The notes beneath the pieces are model-generated. The model was not told the origin of the DNA and made no database searches. It saw only the letters and a program-made list of their open reading frames with translations. From NCBI GenBank assembly GCA_947184155.2, contig CAMXCT020001635.1:35607-99606 (forward strand): a DNA stretch of 64,000 nt, given 5' to 3'. The position numbers and the translations under genes were made by a program. Every line of letters begins with the position of its first letter. Positions within the stretch are counted from its first letter, which is position 1. The DNA comes from Cladocopium goreaui. Its lineage: Eukaryota; Sar; Dinophyceae; Suessiales; Symbiodiniaceae. Below are positions 19,207 to 29,690 of this stretch, piece by piece.

Positions 19207-22090
19207 GGAGGTGACACTCCCCTCAAACCGCAATCCTGCTGATGCTGATGCTAGGAAAAGATCAACTGAGCGGACTCTGAGTGTGCCCTGAGTGCCGTAG
19301 CCTCGCTGTCATTTTCACCTTAGATCATGTTTCACTCTCCTGTTTCACTGCGGTAGTTTTTCTCACCACTTTCGTTGCGACCCGGCTTTGTCGGTGTTTG
19401 CTTCAAAGTGTCAGGGTGAATGTCATGCCGTGAAGGCTGCTCTTTGTGATCTCGGGGATCCTGGCTGGGGGGATCCCTGGTTTCCGCATTGAGCTTTTGT
19501 TGCTTCCCACACCCTCTCAAGAGGCCCAATGTGTTTTGTGGCGGGTTTGTTTTGTTTTGTTTTTGTATGGGCCTGCGTCAACATGGCACAAAAGATGTCA
19601 TTTTGCATGTAACGAGATGATACTAAGCTATCACCTCCAATTGATCTTCTCACTCATAAACTGGAACTGTCACGTCACTGCTCTGTGTTTTGTGTTGTTT
19701 TGGTGTGGTTGGTGTTTTTTGTTTGTTCTTGCGTTTTTTTGTTTTCTTTTGTTTTTGTGGTGTCTTGCCTTGTTTCCTGGATGTGCGTGACAGTGCATTG
19801 GACTTGTATCGGTCCTCCACCAGTTTACTTTTGCGGCTACTACAGCAACGGCCTTTGCGTGAATTAATTAATCAATTAATCCCAACTACAACATGCTCTT
19901 AAACATGTTGAACGACCTGGCGGAAGCCACGAAGGCGTCGGACGGAAAAAAAAGACCCGGAAGTTCACATTTGGTCCGTTGCCATTTTTGTTTCAAGCCA
20001 CTTCGATTTCGTTTTCCCCACAACTCTATTCTCTGCCATTCTGTAAGAGTTGAGGTGCTTTTGGAACCCCCACCTTTGGAGCCCCGAATCTATATAATAT
20101 TATTGTTGAGGTCCCTCAGCAATGATTGATAGTTTGCCCCGTTTTTTGTCTGGTTTGCTGTTGGTCTTGTGTCTTTTCTGTTTAAGTTTGATTTGCCAGC
20201 TTTGATGGACCCTCTGAGTCCTTAGGACCGAGCCTTAGAGCGACATCGGCCGAACGCGAGGAAAAAAAAATTAGCAATGATTGATAGTGTGGCAGTGGGA
20301 CACTGTGGTGCCTTCTGGACTTGCAAAAGTACTGCTGTTTGTCAAAGCTGCGCCAGTTTTGGCGCAGAATCTTATTTTCGGAGCTGTAAAACATTGGCCT
20401 TGGACTCCAGAAAGTAGTCCTCCACAGTTGCGTTGAAAAATTGATGGTCAAACAATTCCCAACTTTGATCCACTTGCGTCATGCGAAGACCTTTTTTGAT
20501 GGGATTGCCCACTGGACTTTGTATTGGTCCACTACCAGCTCTTTTGAGGCTGCTGACCCAATTGACGGCCTTGCAAGCAATTACAATTCAGCTTGTCTGC
20601 TGCGGTTGAACGTGTGTAACGACCTGGCGAAAGCCATGAAGGCGTTGGACGGAAAAAAAGCGTCATGCGAAGACCTTTTTGTGTGAAAGTTTGGTGAGAG
20701 GATGTACAGTGTACTGAACCACCTTGAACTTACTTGAATTGAACATCTTTAAACCTATCTTGGAACAATGTAAGTGCAGGTGAACAGTTAGGAAACCATT
20801 TTAAGTTTGTAGGAACCGATCTGTGAACTGGAGAACCCAGGCACCTATAGGAACGAGGTAGGAACCAATTTGGAACCAAATGGAACCAGTTTGAGCATGG
20901 AAGAGCTTGGAGATGGATTTTCGTTTGTTTTTGTGGTTTGTGGTGTTTTTGGATGTTCTTTGACCCATGTCCTAGGAACTTGATGTTGTGACTGTATTTG
21001 GTAGGAGTTTTGTAGGGTATTTGTGAGTTTGAGCTGAAGACGTTTTATTTGGAGAAGCTGGAAGAACGTGTTTAAAGCTTGAGAACTCTTTTGAAGTAGT
21101 TTGAGAACCTTTGAGTGTCAGTGCGTTTTATTCTGCACTACTCTTCTAAGAAGAAGAGTGACTGAGCTGTCCAACCTGTGTGGTTTGGCTCAAGTCCGAG
21201 CTGTGAAAAAGAGCTGCCGCGCCGCACTCGTGTTTTCACATGGTAGCGGAGCCATGAAATCTCTATAGAAGCGCTGACACCAAGGGCGTCTATAAAATTG
21301 CAAACGTTGACACTGGATAGGTACCCCCAAACAAAGGATGGCCCTAAAACGCACAATGTTTCGAAGCTTATAATTTTCGAGAGGATATTGCAAGGAGGAA
21401 AATAATCAGGATGAATGGTTACAAGCCCTTGCGATTTCTATCAACTTAGGCAGCAACGTCGCAAGGCAAGGTCCGGAAAACCAGCCATTTTGATTCACAT
21501 ATCTGCCAACGCACGCGCGGATGCCTGCGGATGCCCCTGCGGATGCCGGAGAACCCTTGCGAAGGACCACTGCGGATGCCAAAAGCCAGCAAAAAATGGC
21601 CGCGGATGCATTTCCGGCGTTTGAGAAATACAAAGTAATAGAAAGCAACCCGCCCTGCGGATGCCCAATGGGGTGTGTGGCACATTGTATGGGGGGGAGG
21701 GGGTTTTCTGCCGTTTCCTCCCCTTCCCTCGGTGACGCCTTCGTGTTGAGGAGTTCTCTTCTTCCCACTTGCGGCTTCCATGCCTCTTTCCAAACTTGGC
21801 CTTGCCACGCGTTGACTCCCCATCAGGTCTCGCCTCCCAGACTTGGCCCTGCCACATTCTAGGTTCCCATAAAGTGGTTTCTGCGAAACCGGTGCCTGCC
21901 ACATGTTGACGTCCTCAAAGGCGGTTTCTTCCACAGTAGCTCCTGCCATGCGTGCCTCGGGCAGGCCTCGGTAAGCCTTGGAGCGCCTCGAATGCCAACA
22001 AACCTGCTTCATCATGGCCCCCAAAACAGGATCCAAAAAACCAGTAGAAACATGGCGGCCAGAAAGGGACCTCGACTGTACAAGAAACAA
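19207..22090. other. Intergenic stretch with dispersed repeats, no supported gene
   Basis: No gene seen. It holds T-rich tracts (19670-19770), degenerate AGGAACC-type words (20720-20900), and several repeated blocks listed separately. Around 21500-21670 the word TGCGGATGC(C) recurs about six times. Open frames here overlap on both strands and are compositional. Confidence 0.5.
19966..20085 (+). repeat. Dispersed repeat, copy 1 (partner at 22563-22670)
   Basis: A block with AAGTTCAC, TTTGGTCCGTTGCC, CACTTCGATTTCGTTTTCC and CTTTTGGAACCCCC in order recurs at 22563-22670 with substitutions and small indels. An upstream ACGACCTGGCGGAAGCC block (about 19911-19955) also recurs near 20615-20665. These are fragments of a dispersed family. 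Confidence 0.7.
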
Positions 22091-22436
22091 AGTGGGACGC
22101 ACAGAGAGAAAAAGCATGTATTAACACTTACGCTCATGCTAGTGCGTCGCAAATCTGCTTGCAAAACCTCTGCGGGCAGCAGCAAACTTCTCCGATGGCT
22201 GACCCACTTTTGGGTCCAAATCTGGATCCCAAAACGGGGCCCAAGCAAAGACCTAAAAGAAGGAATGAAAATGTGATCCAATTCTGGACCCCATTTTGGG
22301 GTCTATATTTGGACCCAAAAATGGGGTCAGCCATCGGAGAATTTCGCTGCTGCCCGCACATGTTGTGCAAGCAGATTTGCGACCCTGCAGCTTGAACATG
22401 AATGTCAACTCATACCTTTTTCTCTTTGTGCGTCCC
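22091..22436. repeat. Foldback element: ~346-bp near-palindrome with ~155-bp arms
   Basis: The left arm begins GGGACGCACAGAGAG at about 22091 and runs to about 22247. The right arm, read on the opposite strand from 22436, begins GGGACGCACAAAGAG and follows the same order (CAAATCTGCTTGCA, GCGGGCAGCAGC, TCTCCGATGGCTGACCC, TTTTGGGTCCAAAT). The loop is short (about 20 bases near 22256). No coding is evident. It looks like a foldback or MITE-type element. Confidence 0.85.
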
Positions 22437-22454
22437 AAGTCCGGTTGCTACTGT

Positions 22455-22921
22455 ATGTTGAATGTTTTGTGTGGCATCTTTTGATGCTAGGGAAGTTGAA
22501 GCAACGGAAACCACAGTGCGAAAGTGTCATGTACTTGAACATATGCGTTCACTGCACAGGATCCGGAAGTTCACCTTCGGTCCGTTGCCGTTTTTGCTTC
22601 AAACTTCCCACTTCGATTTCGTTTTCCCCCCACCACCCCCTGAGGTTTTGCTTTTGGAACCCCCCACTCATACTTCGACTGTAACATACCCCATTTCTTT
22701 GTGTTGTTTGGTCGCTTTGTGAAGGGTTACCATCGTTGAAATCGAGGTCACCCTGCACATAACGGACCCGCTGGTTCTAACTAGTGTACAGACTTGGACC
22801 CAACATTGGCACCATGCCTAAGAAAGGATTACGCACCACTTGCGGCAGCTCTTATGTTGAATGTTTTGTGTGGCATCTTTTGATGCTAGGGAAGTTGAAG
22901 CAACGGAAACCATAGTGCGAA
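22455..22921 (+). repeat. 67-bp block repeated about 400 bp apart
   Basis: The block TGTTGAATGTTTTGTGTGGC... ending GTGCGAA at 22455-22521 recurs at 22855-22921 with one visible difference (CCACAGT versus CCATAGT). It lies between the foldback and an AT-rich tract at 22924-23120. Between the copies is repeat fragment 22563-22670. Confidence 0.85.
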
Positions 22922-23791
22922 CTATATAATACAATTTGAAAAATTTATTTTGTGCAAGATGTTTTATTTAATATTTTTATGTTTATATATATATATATAT
23001 GTATTTTTCAGGTAAATAATATTATATTATTTTTTTGATATATTATATATTTTTTATTATATACATGTTTTGAGATATTATTCAATTCCTATTATATATT
23101 ATATATGCAATATTTTTAATATATTTTTGTTTTGTTGTATTATATTTGTTCGATTTTCTTCTGCATTTTTTTTGAAAATATATATTATATATATGTATAT
23201 TCACACATTTGACGTGCTTTGTATTCTACAAGTGGTCTCCAAGATGATTATATGTTTCATTGTATTCTACAATGTCATGCTTTGTGCCGCATTGTACGAA
23301 AATGAAATTGCAACAAAAAACGCGTGAATTTCAGTGGAAACAAAACAACACTGTTGAAAACAACGTGTAATCTTGCAAAAATATGGACGGGTAACAAAAA
23401 ACAAAGGAAAAAACAAACCTAAAAACAAACAACACAATTTTCTCAAAAATGATGCCAACGGGCTTAAAAAATTGCATGGATTAGTTTATTTAATTTAACT
23501 ACAATTTTTAGCTGGTGAATGTTTAAATTTGTCTTCGAACGGCAATTTTTTAGTTTTGTCAGTTTTGTTTTGTCAAATTTAATGCGTGTTGTATGTTGGC
23601 GTGGACCGCAAAATCAGAAATGGCATTCAAATACGTGCATTCAACCATTTGAAAAAACACGGGAACTGACATTTGAATTTGTTTAACATGAGACATTAAT
23701 TGCCAGTCTCTGTCACTCCGCATTGAAGCAAACACATTGTGACAAAAATGGCAATTGGCAAACAACACAACGCACGAAGTAAATTCCAGCT
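22922..23791. other. AT-rich intergenic tract upstream of a small gene
   Basis: Very AT-rich (ATATATAT and TATTATAT runs at 22985-23110 and 23175-23200). No gene seen. It ends 5' of the ATG at 23792, so part of it may be promoter or 5' UTR, but no defined element could be recognised. Confidence 0.5.
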
Positions 23792-23867
23792 ATGGCCGCT
23801 CCTGTGATCTTTGAATACGACCCAGCCACGGGTCAAACACTGGCAAGTGCCATCCCAGAGGCCTTGG
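23792..23867 (+). CDS. First exon of a small plus-strand gene
   Basis: The ATG at 23792 opens 25 codons beginning MAAPVIFEYDPATGQ and ends after one extra base at a GTGAGT donor (23868). The donor matches consensus well. A likely next exon is 23969-24020 (after TATGTAG, before GTGACT), which joins in phase and reads DNNHKAFGQGGQFQHIC. Other frames of that second exon and its neighbourhood are also open, so only exon 1 is firm. The protein family is not recognised. Confidence 0.55.
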
Positions 23868-25791
23868 GTGAGTGAATTATACCATGTTTCCTATGGACAA
23901 TGGATGACAATGGCACATTTTTAGATGATTTACCTACTAAAAATGGGTGGTTTTCCATGGCTATGTAGACAATAACCACAAGGCGTTTGGCCAAGGTGGA
24001 CAGTTCCAGCATATTTGCATGTGACTTTGCTGCTGCGCAGGACCTCTTGCCTTTGTCGCTGTCGGACATAGCAGAAGATGGACCAATTCTTGGGCTGGAT
24101 TCCTAGCAAAAAAGTCACCGATTGCGTTCTTGGAGTTTCTTGGACGTGCTTGTGATGCAGCGCATGATGACAGAACAATCAAAACCACATGTAACACGTG
24201 ATATGAGAATACGAAGTCATCGGTGCGTCTCTGCTATGGCAAATTGCCTTTAGAATGGGTCCACTGTGTACGTGAGCCTGACATGAAATGAAATGTACAA
24301 TGGCAAATTAACAATTCAATTTCTTGGAATTTTGGGCTGGTGTTTGTGTGACCAATCTGTACCAGTGCTCGCTTGACTGTCAAAACGTTTGACTCATCAG
24401 TGGCCAGCAAGATTTGATGGGACATGTATATACAAACTATTGATTAGAATTGTCATGTTTCTGCGCTTTCTACACTTGTTTGTGGATTTGTGGGCTAGAG
24501 GATGTTGAGAAAATTTTGGTATATTGTAGCTTGTAGCGTAGCTTAGAGTAACATAGTGTAAAAAAAACCAAGAACAACACATTGAGCCGTCGGACCAAAC
24601 CATTTCTGGATTCGAATTTTTGTTCCAAGGAGTGTTCATTATGCAACGAACACAAATTCTTTATCTCAACGCCAAATTGAACACAACACACGACAGAAAA
24701 CGTGGATGGGGATTGCCACCATCCACTTTTACAGTGAGTCAATAATTTTCAGAACCGCCAGAAAATAGGCGTTTTCGATAATAATTTTATATAATAACCA
24801 TCATAAATTTCAAGGTGTTTCAATTATCAACGAATCAGTGTCCATACTGACTACTGATTTCACATTCTTCAGGTCAGGTGTTGCCAACGAGGCATGCTGT
24901 GTTTAGCTGTGCTGCTGACTAAGTGGGGGTTACTGATTGGGGGCGCCTTGATTTAACAATGTATCAAAATAAAATGACATTTGCTTAACATATAAATTCT
25001 GGTCCTTTATGCTGACGTGATCTGAACTACTCCAAGTCAATCCATTATCCAGTCTTTGCAGCCCCAAACCCAAGCAAGTGAGATGCAAAAATAAACTTCA
25101 AGTTCGTATCGCCTGAATCAGATCCTGATTCCACCTCAAGATGCCATCAAACAAGATACTAAGTTGTTATATGTACCTGGACACAGTTTTATTGGAGCTG
25201 GTTTGCAGGTTTGTAGTGCACTTTGACAGGTCCATATTCCTGTTTGGATAGGTTTCCTGCACCATTTCCAATGGAAAATTCATCTGAAACCTGGAATTGT
25301 GGGATGTTTATCTACACGATGATTAAGCTTTCTGATTAAAACATGATATAGTTTTTCATCCTTGATTCTGACGTGTGTGTGCTTGCGGTGGAGGCTGAAA
25401 CTTGGTATCTTCTTAGAATCATCGAAAGAAACCGGGATGGCCAATCGCCCAAAGACATCCTAAGTAAAACCTCTTTGGGTTTGTCTAAACACAGACCCCC
25501 AAATCCATTGTGGGGGTATACATACACCATTTTGAGACAAAACCATTTAGCTATGGCAGGTATGTGATCCTCTGGAACCACAGCGTCGGGGTTCCCAGCG
25601 ATTCCAATCCCGATGAAAAGGGATCATTGCAATCCACTATTGGAATAGCATGGAATAGCTATATCCAAATCAGTACTATTTGGTTTCTGACACTCAATTC
25701 CCAAAGCCCGCAATGGCGCTTGCAAGTCTTTTGGTCCAAGAGAAACTTGGTTGACACGATCAAATGCCAGTGCCAGATGGTCCCACTGAAG

Positions 25792-25940
25792 GCATTTTTG
25801 CCAAAATCTTATTTGGATGGGCAATCTTGGCCGTGATTTTCTACGTGTGGTCCTACGTGCGTGAGGGCAAGTTCATTGGAGAAGACTACTTTGAGGATAG
25901 TCAGGTCCAAAACGTCCAAAACGAGAAGAAGCACCACTAA
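25792..25940 (+). CDS. Last exon: single transmembrane anchor and short charged tail
   Basis: After an AG at 25790-25791 one frame gives a hydrophobic helix (about IFAKILFGWAILAVIFYVW). A charged soluble tail follows (REGKFIGEDYFED, then ENV/NEKKHH-type residues) to a TAA at 25938-25940. The composition change from membrane to charged tail is typical of a C-terminal anchor. Exons between 24020 and 25792 are uncertain; an open stretch at 25510-25780 may contribute. It is probably the end of the gene that starts at 23792. Confidence 0.55.
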
Positions 25941-26458
25941 AGCAAGGAGAAGATGCACCAGGATCCCGAAAACTCACAGAGGGCACAGAGCTCTGAGTGT
26001 CAACTGATTCTGTGTCCTGCGACTCCTTTTTTTCAGAAAACCTTTATGGATAAAAACTTGAAAACGTGATGAACATGTCGTTCTGAGAACTCCCGGCAAG
26101 AATGGAACTGCACATGATGGAGTTCCTCGAACATCCGTGAAGAGGTGCAGTGGAAGAGCGGATGTGCAGATGTGGAGATCAGGCCTGCAATTTCCAGAAG
26201 AATCGCACCAATATTCTCGCTTTAGTGGCCAAATGTCAGTTGCACTGGACTTCAAAAACGACAGGTCCAATCACACTGCTCCGATCAGTGAAGAGATTTG
26301 CTACTAGGTACAAGAATTGTTAGGCATGACTTGGCCGGCTTGTCCAGACCGCTGCGCCGCTGCCTCTCGGAAAAGGACTTTGTGCGTAGCTAATTTCTCC
26401 TAGGTCTCGAGTGTCACTTTTTGAAAGATCAAATTTGGACTGGTCAGATCTTTGAAAA

Positions 26459-26742
26459 ATGCCAACATCGGTTCCCGAGGCCTGCAACCTTACCATACCT
26501 CCGTTTGAATTGTTTTCTGCCATTGGGAATCCCAAGAAATTGGGAATCCCCCAAAAAATCAGGTCTGCAACTTCACCACCATTGTTTTTCCATCATTTTC
26601 GCCTTCATTTTAGCCAGAAATCAGGGGGGTCCCATCCCCCATTTCCACATGGTTTTCGCCGTCAGGCGTGCCGAGTGCACCCAGCAGTATGCCCAATGCT
26701 CCACGGGTGCAGCCCAGTGTGGACACGCCAGTACTGAACCAG
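26459..26742 (+). CDS. Candidate start of the next intron-rich gene (two exons)
   Basis: An ATG at 26459 opens about 34 codons (MPTSVPEACNLTIPPFELF). A second piece, 26666-26742, sits between a GTCAG acceptor and a CAG/GTGGGG donor and reads as 25 Pro/Ser-rich codons (VPSAPSSMPNAPRVQPSVDT). The donor of the first exon is not settled: the clear GT gives the wrong phase, and a GA donor would fit. Function unknown. Confidence 0.4.
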
Positions 26743-27494
26743 GTGGGGTTGGTGATGGTGGATTTTCATTGGCGGATTTGATTATTCTGAATTCGAGCGG
26801 AAAAACATCAAACAAAATCGAGAAACAGCATCCAAAGTCTCAGTGGAGTTTCGTTTGTAATCTTATGATGCTATAGCTTATGTCACATAGGTTTGTGCAA
26901 AAATGGGTTTTCCCTATACCGAAACCCTATGGTTGATCATCATTTTCCATATCTAAATAGCCCTAAAAAATTGGGATATTGCAGGTTTCTCTTGGCGTAT
27001 CCATCATCTGTCCACATGAAGGCTGGCAAAGCCAAAGTTCGCAGAGCTGTGAAACAGGCGGGGCCCTGCAGATTGGAAGGGGAAGCTGAAGCACGAGCAA
27101 ATCGGGCAAGTCATGTGGGTTTGTCTGAAAATAAGGCACACCCATCATCATTTTCCCACTTACGATTGCCAATTATTGGGGGAATACCTGGACACCATGG
27201 TACACCTTTTTTTTTTAAGGCACAGCCATGTACTGAATGACACTTATATATATAGTTTTGTTTGAGGGTTCCATGATGCATCCATGCGAGTCTAGAGCTG
27301 GCAACAATTCAGGCAGCCTCCCTGGACGATCTTGTTGCGAACTCAGCTGGAAACAGGCCACTGCTTTGGTAAACAGCCATTTAGTCTGCACGGAGTGCGG
27401 GGTGTCAGATTGAATTTGCGCATATTTCAACAACACGCTGCAAAGATACTTCCTTTGTACAAGGCTTGTACATTTGACTGTATCATACCTTGTA

Positions 27495-27594
27495 CCCTCT
27501 GGTAAACTAACATAGCTATGGAAAATCACCATTTTTAATGGGAAAATCCACTATTAATGGCCATTTTCAATAGCTACGTTAAATTACCAGAGGG
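27495..27594. mobile_element. MITE, 100 bp, TA-flanked inverted repeat (copy a)
   Basis: It starts CCCTCTGGTAAACTAACATA and ends with the approximate reverse complement, CCAGAGGG. It is directly flanked by TA on both sides (27493-27494 and 27595-27596). The interior is also near-palindromic (AATCACCATT / AATGGCCATT). It matches copies b, c and e in size, ends and TA flanks, as in Stowaway-like elements mobilised by Tc1/mariner transposases (inference). Confidence 0.88.
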
Positions 27595-28446
27595 TACTCG
27601 TAAGACAAGACCTGAAAAGATGTGCTTGGAGGTGAGAATAAAGTTCTTCGCTTCCTGGACCAAGATTTCAAATGACCATCACGAACCAACAACCATGTCT
27701 ACAGCAAGTCAAGTATATAATATACGATATACACATATATATATATGTCTCTACACATAATATTCAGATTTTGGACTTGAAGTCGAGACCAAGAACACGC
27801 TTTGAACATCGAGGCTGATTTTGATTTGCTGTTTTCAAGGCTGAGATTGAGAAAGCTCTGGACTCTGGAAGGACGGTAGCTGTACCAACTTCCTCACCAG
27901 AACTTGGGTGACCCACTTAGGGGTCTTCTAGTTATAAATGGATATATTTCACCATATTTCACCCTAGTGTTCTAGGGGCATGATGTCCGACCCTACCTAT
28001 GAGATTTATGAGGGTTGGCATGGATACTCATAAATAGTCCTAATTGCACCCGAGCAGAAGAGTCTGCGAGAGGCTTGCACTAGAAGATACGTAGATAGGC
28101 GCGGCCTCCTGCTCAACCATGGCCAGGATCTCTGATTCCCTCGCAGCGAGACTAAAACTTGGCCCTGATGATTTCATATCTTCCAGGTGCAGCAACACCT
28201 ACCACAGGATTCACAGCTTCTGCATGGAACTGAAGTTGCAGCTCCTAGCATCTCCACAAGAGAGATCAATCGTCAATGCTGCTACCTGATCCACTCGCGG
28301 AAGTTGAGTGCCGGTTGCAGGTCAGAGTCGAGTGCTCCTTTGCCACTGGGAGCGTTTGCTTCTTAGATGGATCAAGGTTGCAAAGTGGGGTGTCGCCCAA
28401 TTCTCATCAATCCACTTAAATCACTTAAGATCGGCCCTGAGAAGTG

Positions 28447-28542
28447 CTTCATGTGATTCCAACTTTAGCATCCATTGATCTGTTGAGGAAGCATGGCAAG
28501 CTGCGACCAAGGCAGGTTCTGACCCCCGGAGGCCTCCTGAAG
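28447..28542 (+). CDS. Probable exon
   Basis: An open stretch reading IDLLRKHGKLRPRQVLTPGG runs up to a GTGAGA donor. The frame also stays open past the donor for about 26 codons with a Thr-Pro repeat (VTPLTPLTPL), so the exon may instead run to about 28622. The acceptor is not clear. Function unknown. Confidence 0.4.
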
Positions 28543-29557
28543 GTGAGAAACTTCATCGAGCGGGCCAAGACCCCAAGACCTGTGACACCGTTGACACCTT
28601 TGACACCTTTGGCACTGATCAAACATTCATGTTTTGTTCATGTTCCTTTCATGTTCTGCAAGTGTTTTCATGTATTTCATGTTCCATACTTTCCTTTTTT
28701 TTCTCGCACAACCACTTTTTTTCTTGTGAAACACTTGGACATTTTTTGAACATGTGCAGAGAGGAATTTGAAGAAGGCGATTAATGTATATTAATAGTGG
28801 CAGGAATCACTATAATCTATTAATATTATGAACATTTTTTGTATCACACAGATCATAGTGGCAGGCGCTGGCAGGTTGCTTGTTACAACCTGTCATGCTG
28901 AGAGTTGAGGCCACAGATATGGAGAAGCTCGCAGAGGTTGACAAGGAACGGGTGCAATGGATGTACTGAGCCACATGACGTAGCACGGTCGCAGATTGAG
29001 ATGTGATGTTTAGTATGTTTGTATTTATGCACATATGATACATCTATTATTTTGCATCTATACAATGTGATGAAATGAAATGCAATGCAATGTAATATAT
29101 TGTATTCCATTGTATTGTGTTCTGATGCGATGCAATGTATTGTGTGCATTGACTTGCAGTGCTACTGCAGACATGTCCAGCTTGTCAAGCTGCATTGTTG
29201 CTCTTTAAAGAGATGGATAGTCTTGATCTTTCAATTCCAATCAGGGGCTCAAATAGTCCAAAGGTGTAGAAACCTCTGTAACAATTTGAGATGGTGGAGA
29301 GAATTTCCAATGTATCTGAACCGATCAGAGAGTACATCCCCAAATAGATTCAAATGTTGGTAAAATCCGCAAAGTGAACTGCAATAAAGTAGTTGGTTTG
29401 GCTTTACCCAGCCAACTGCCGATGTATCAATCATTTTGTCATGCCAGTTCTAAAAACTATGACCAGTTGGTTGAAAATCGGTTATTCAACATCCCCAGCA
29501 TCCCGGTTCCACCGTTCTATTCGTTTTGATCCCCCATTTTTTGGGTGGTTCAACCAG

Positions 29558-29690
29558 TTTGCCCCAGCACCCCACCGCAGGCCCTGCAGGCGGGCGATGT
29601 CTACCGCCTCCAGGTCATGCTGAACTTACAGCCACAGGCGCTGTTAGAACGAGCTGGAGAAGGGGATGACTGGTATGACTTGGATGATTT
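29558..29690 (+). CDS. Probable exon
   Basis: After a GGTTCAACCAG acceptor one frame reads PPQALQAGDVYRLQVMLNLQ and continues with Glu/Asp-rich residues, helical and charged. The donor is not certain. A short piece at about 29917-29967 (MTQDIRKPGEEQPEED then stop) could be the terminal exon of the same transcript. Family unknown. Confidence 0.4.
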
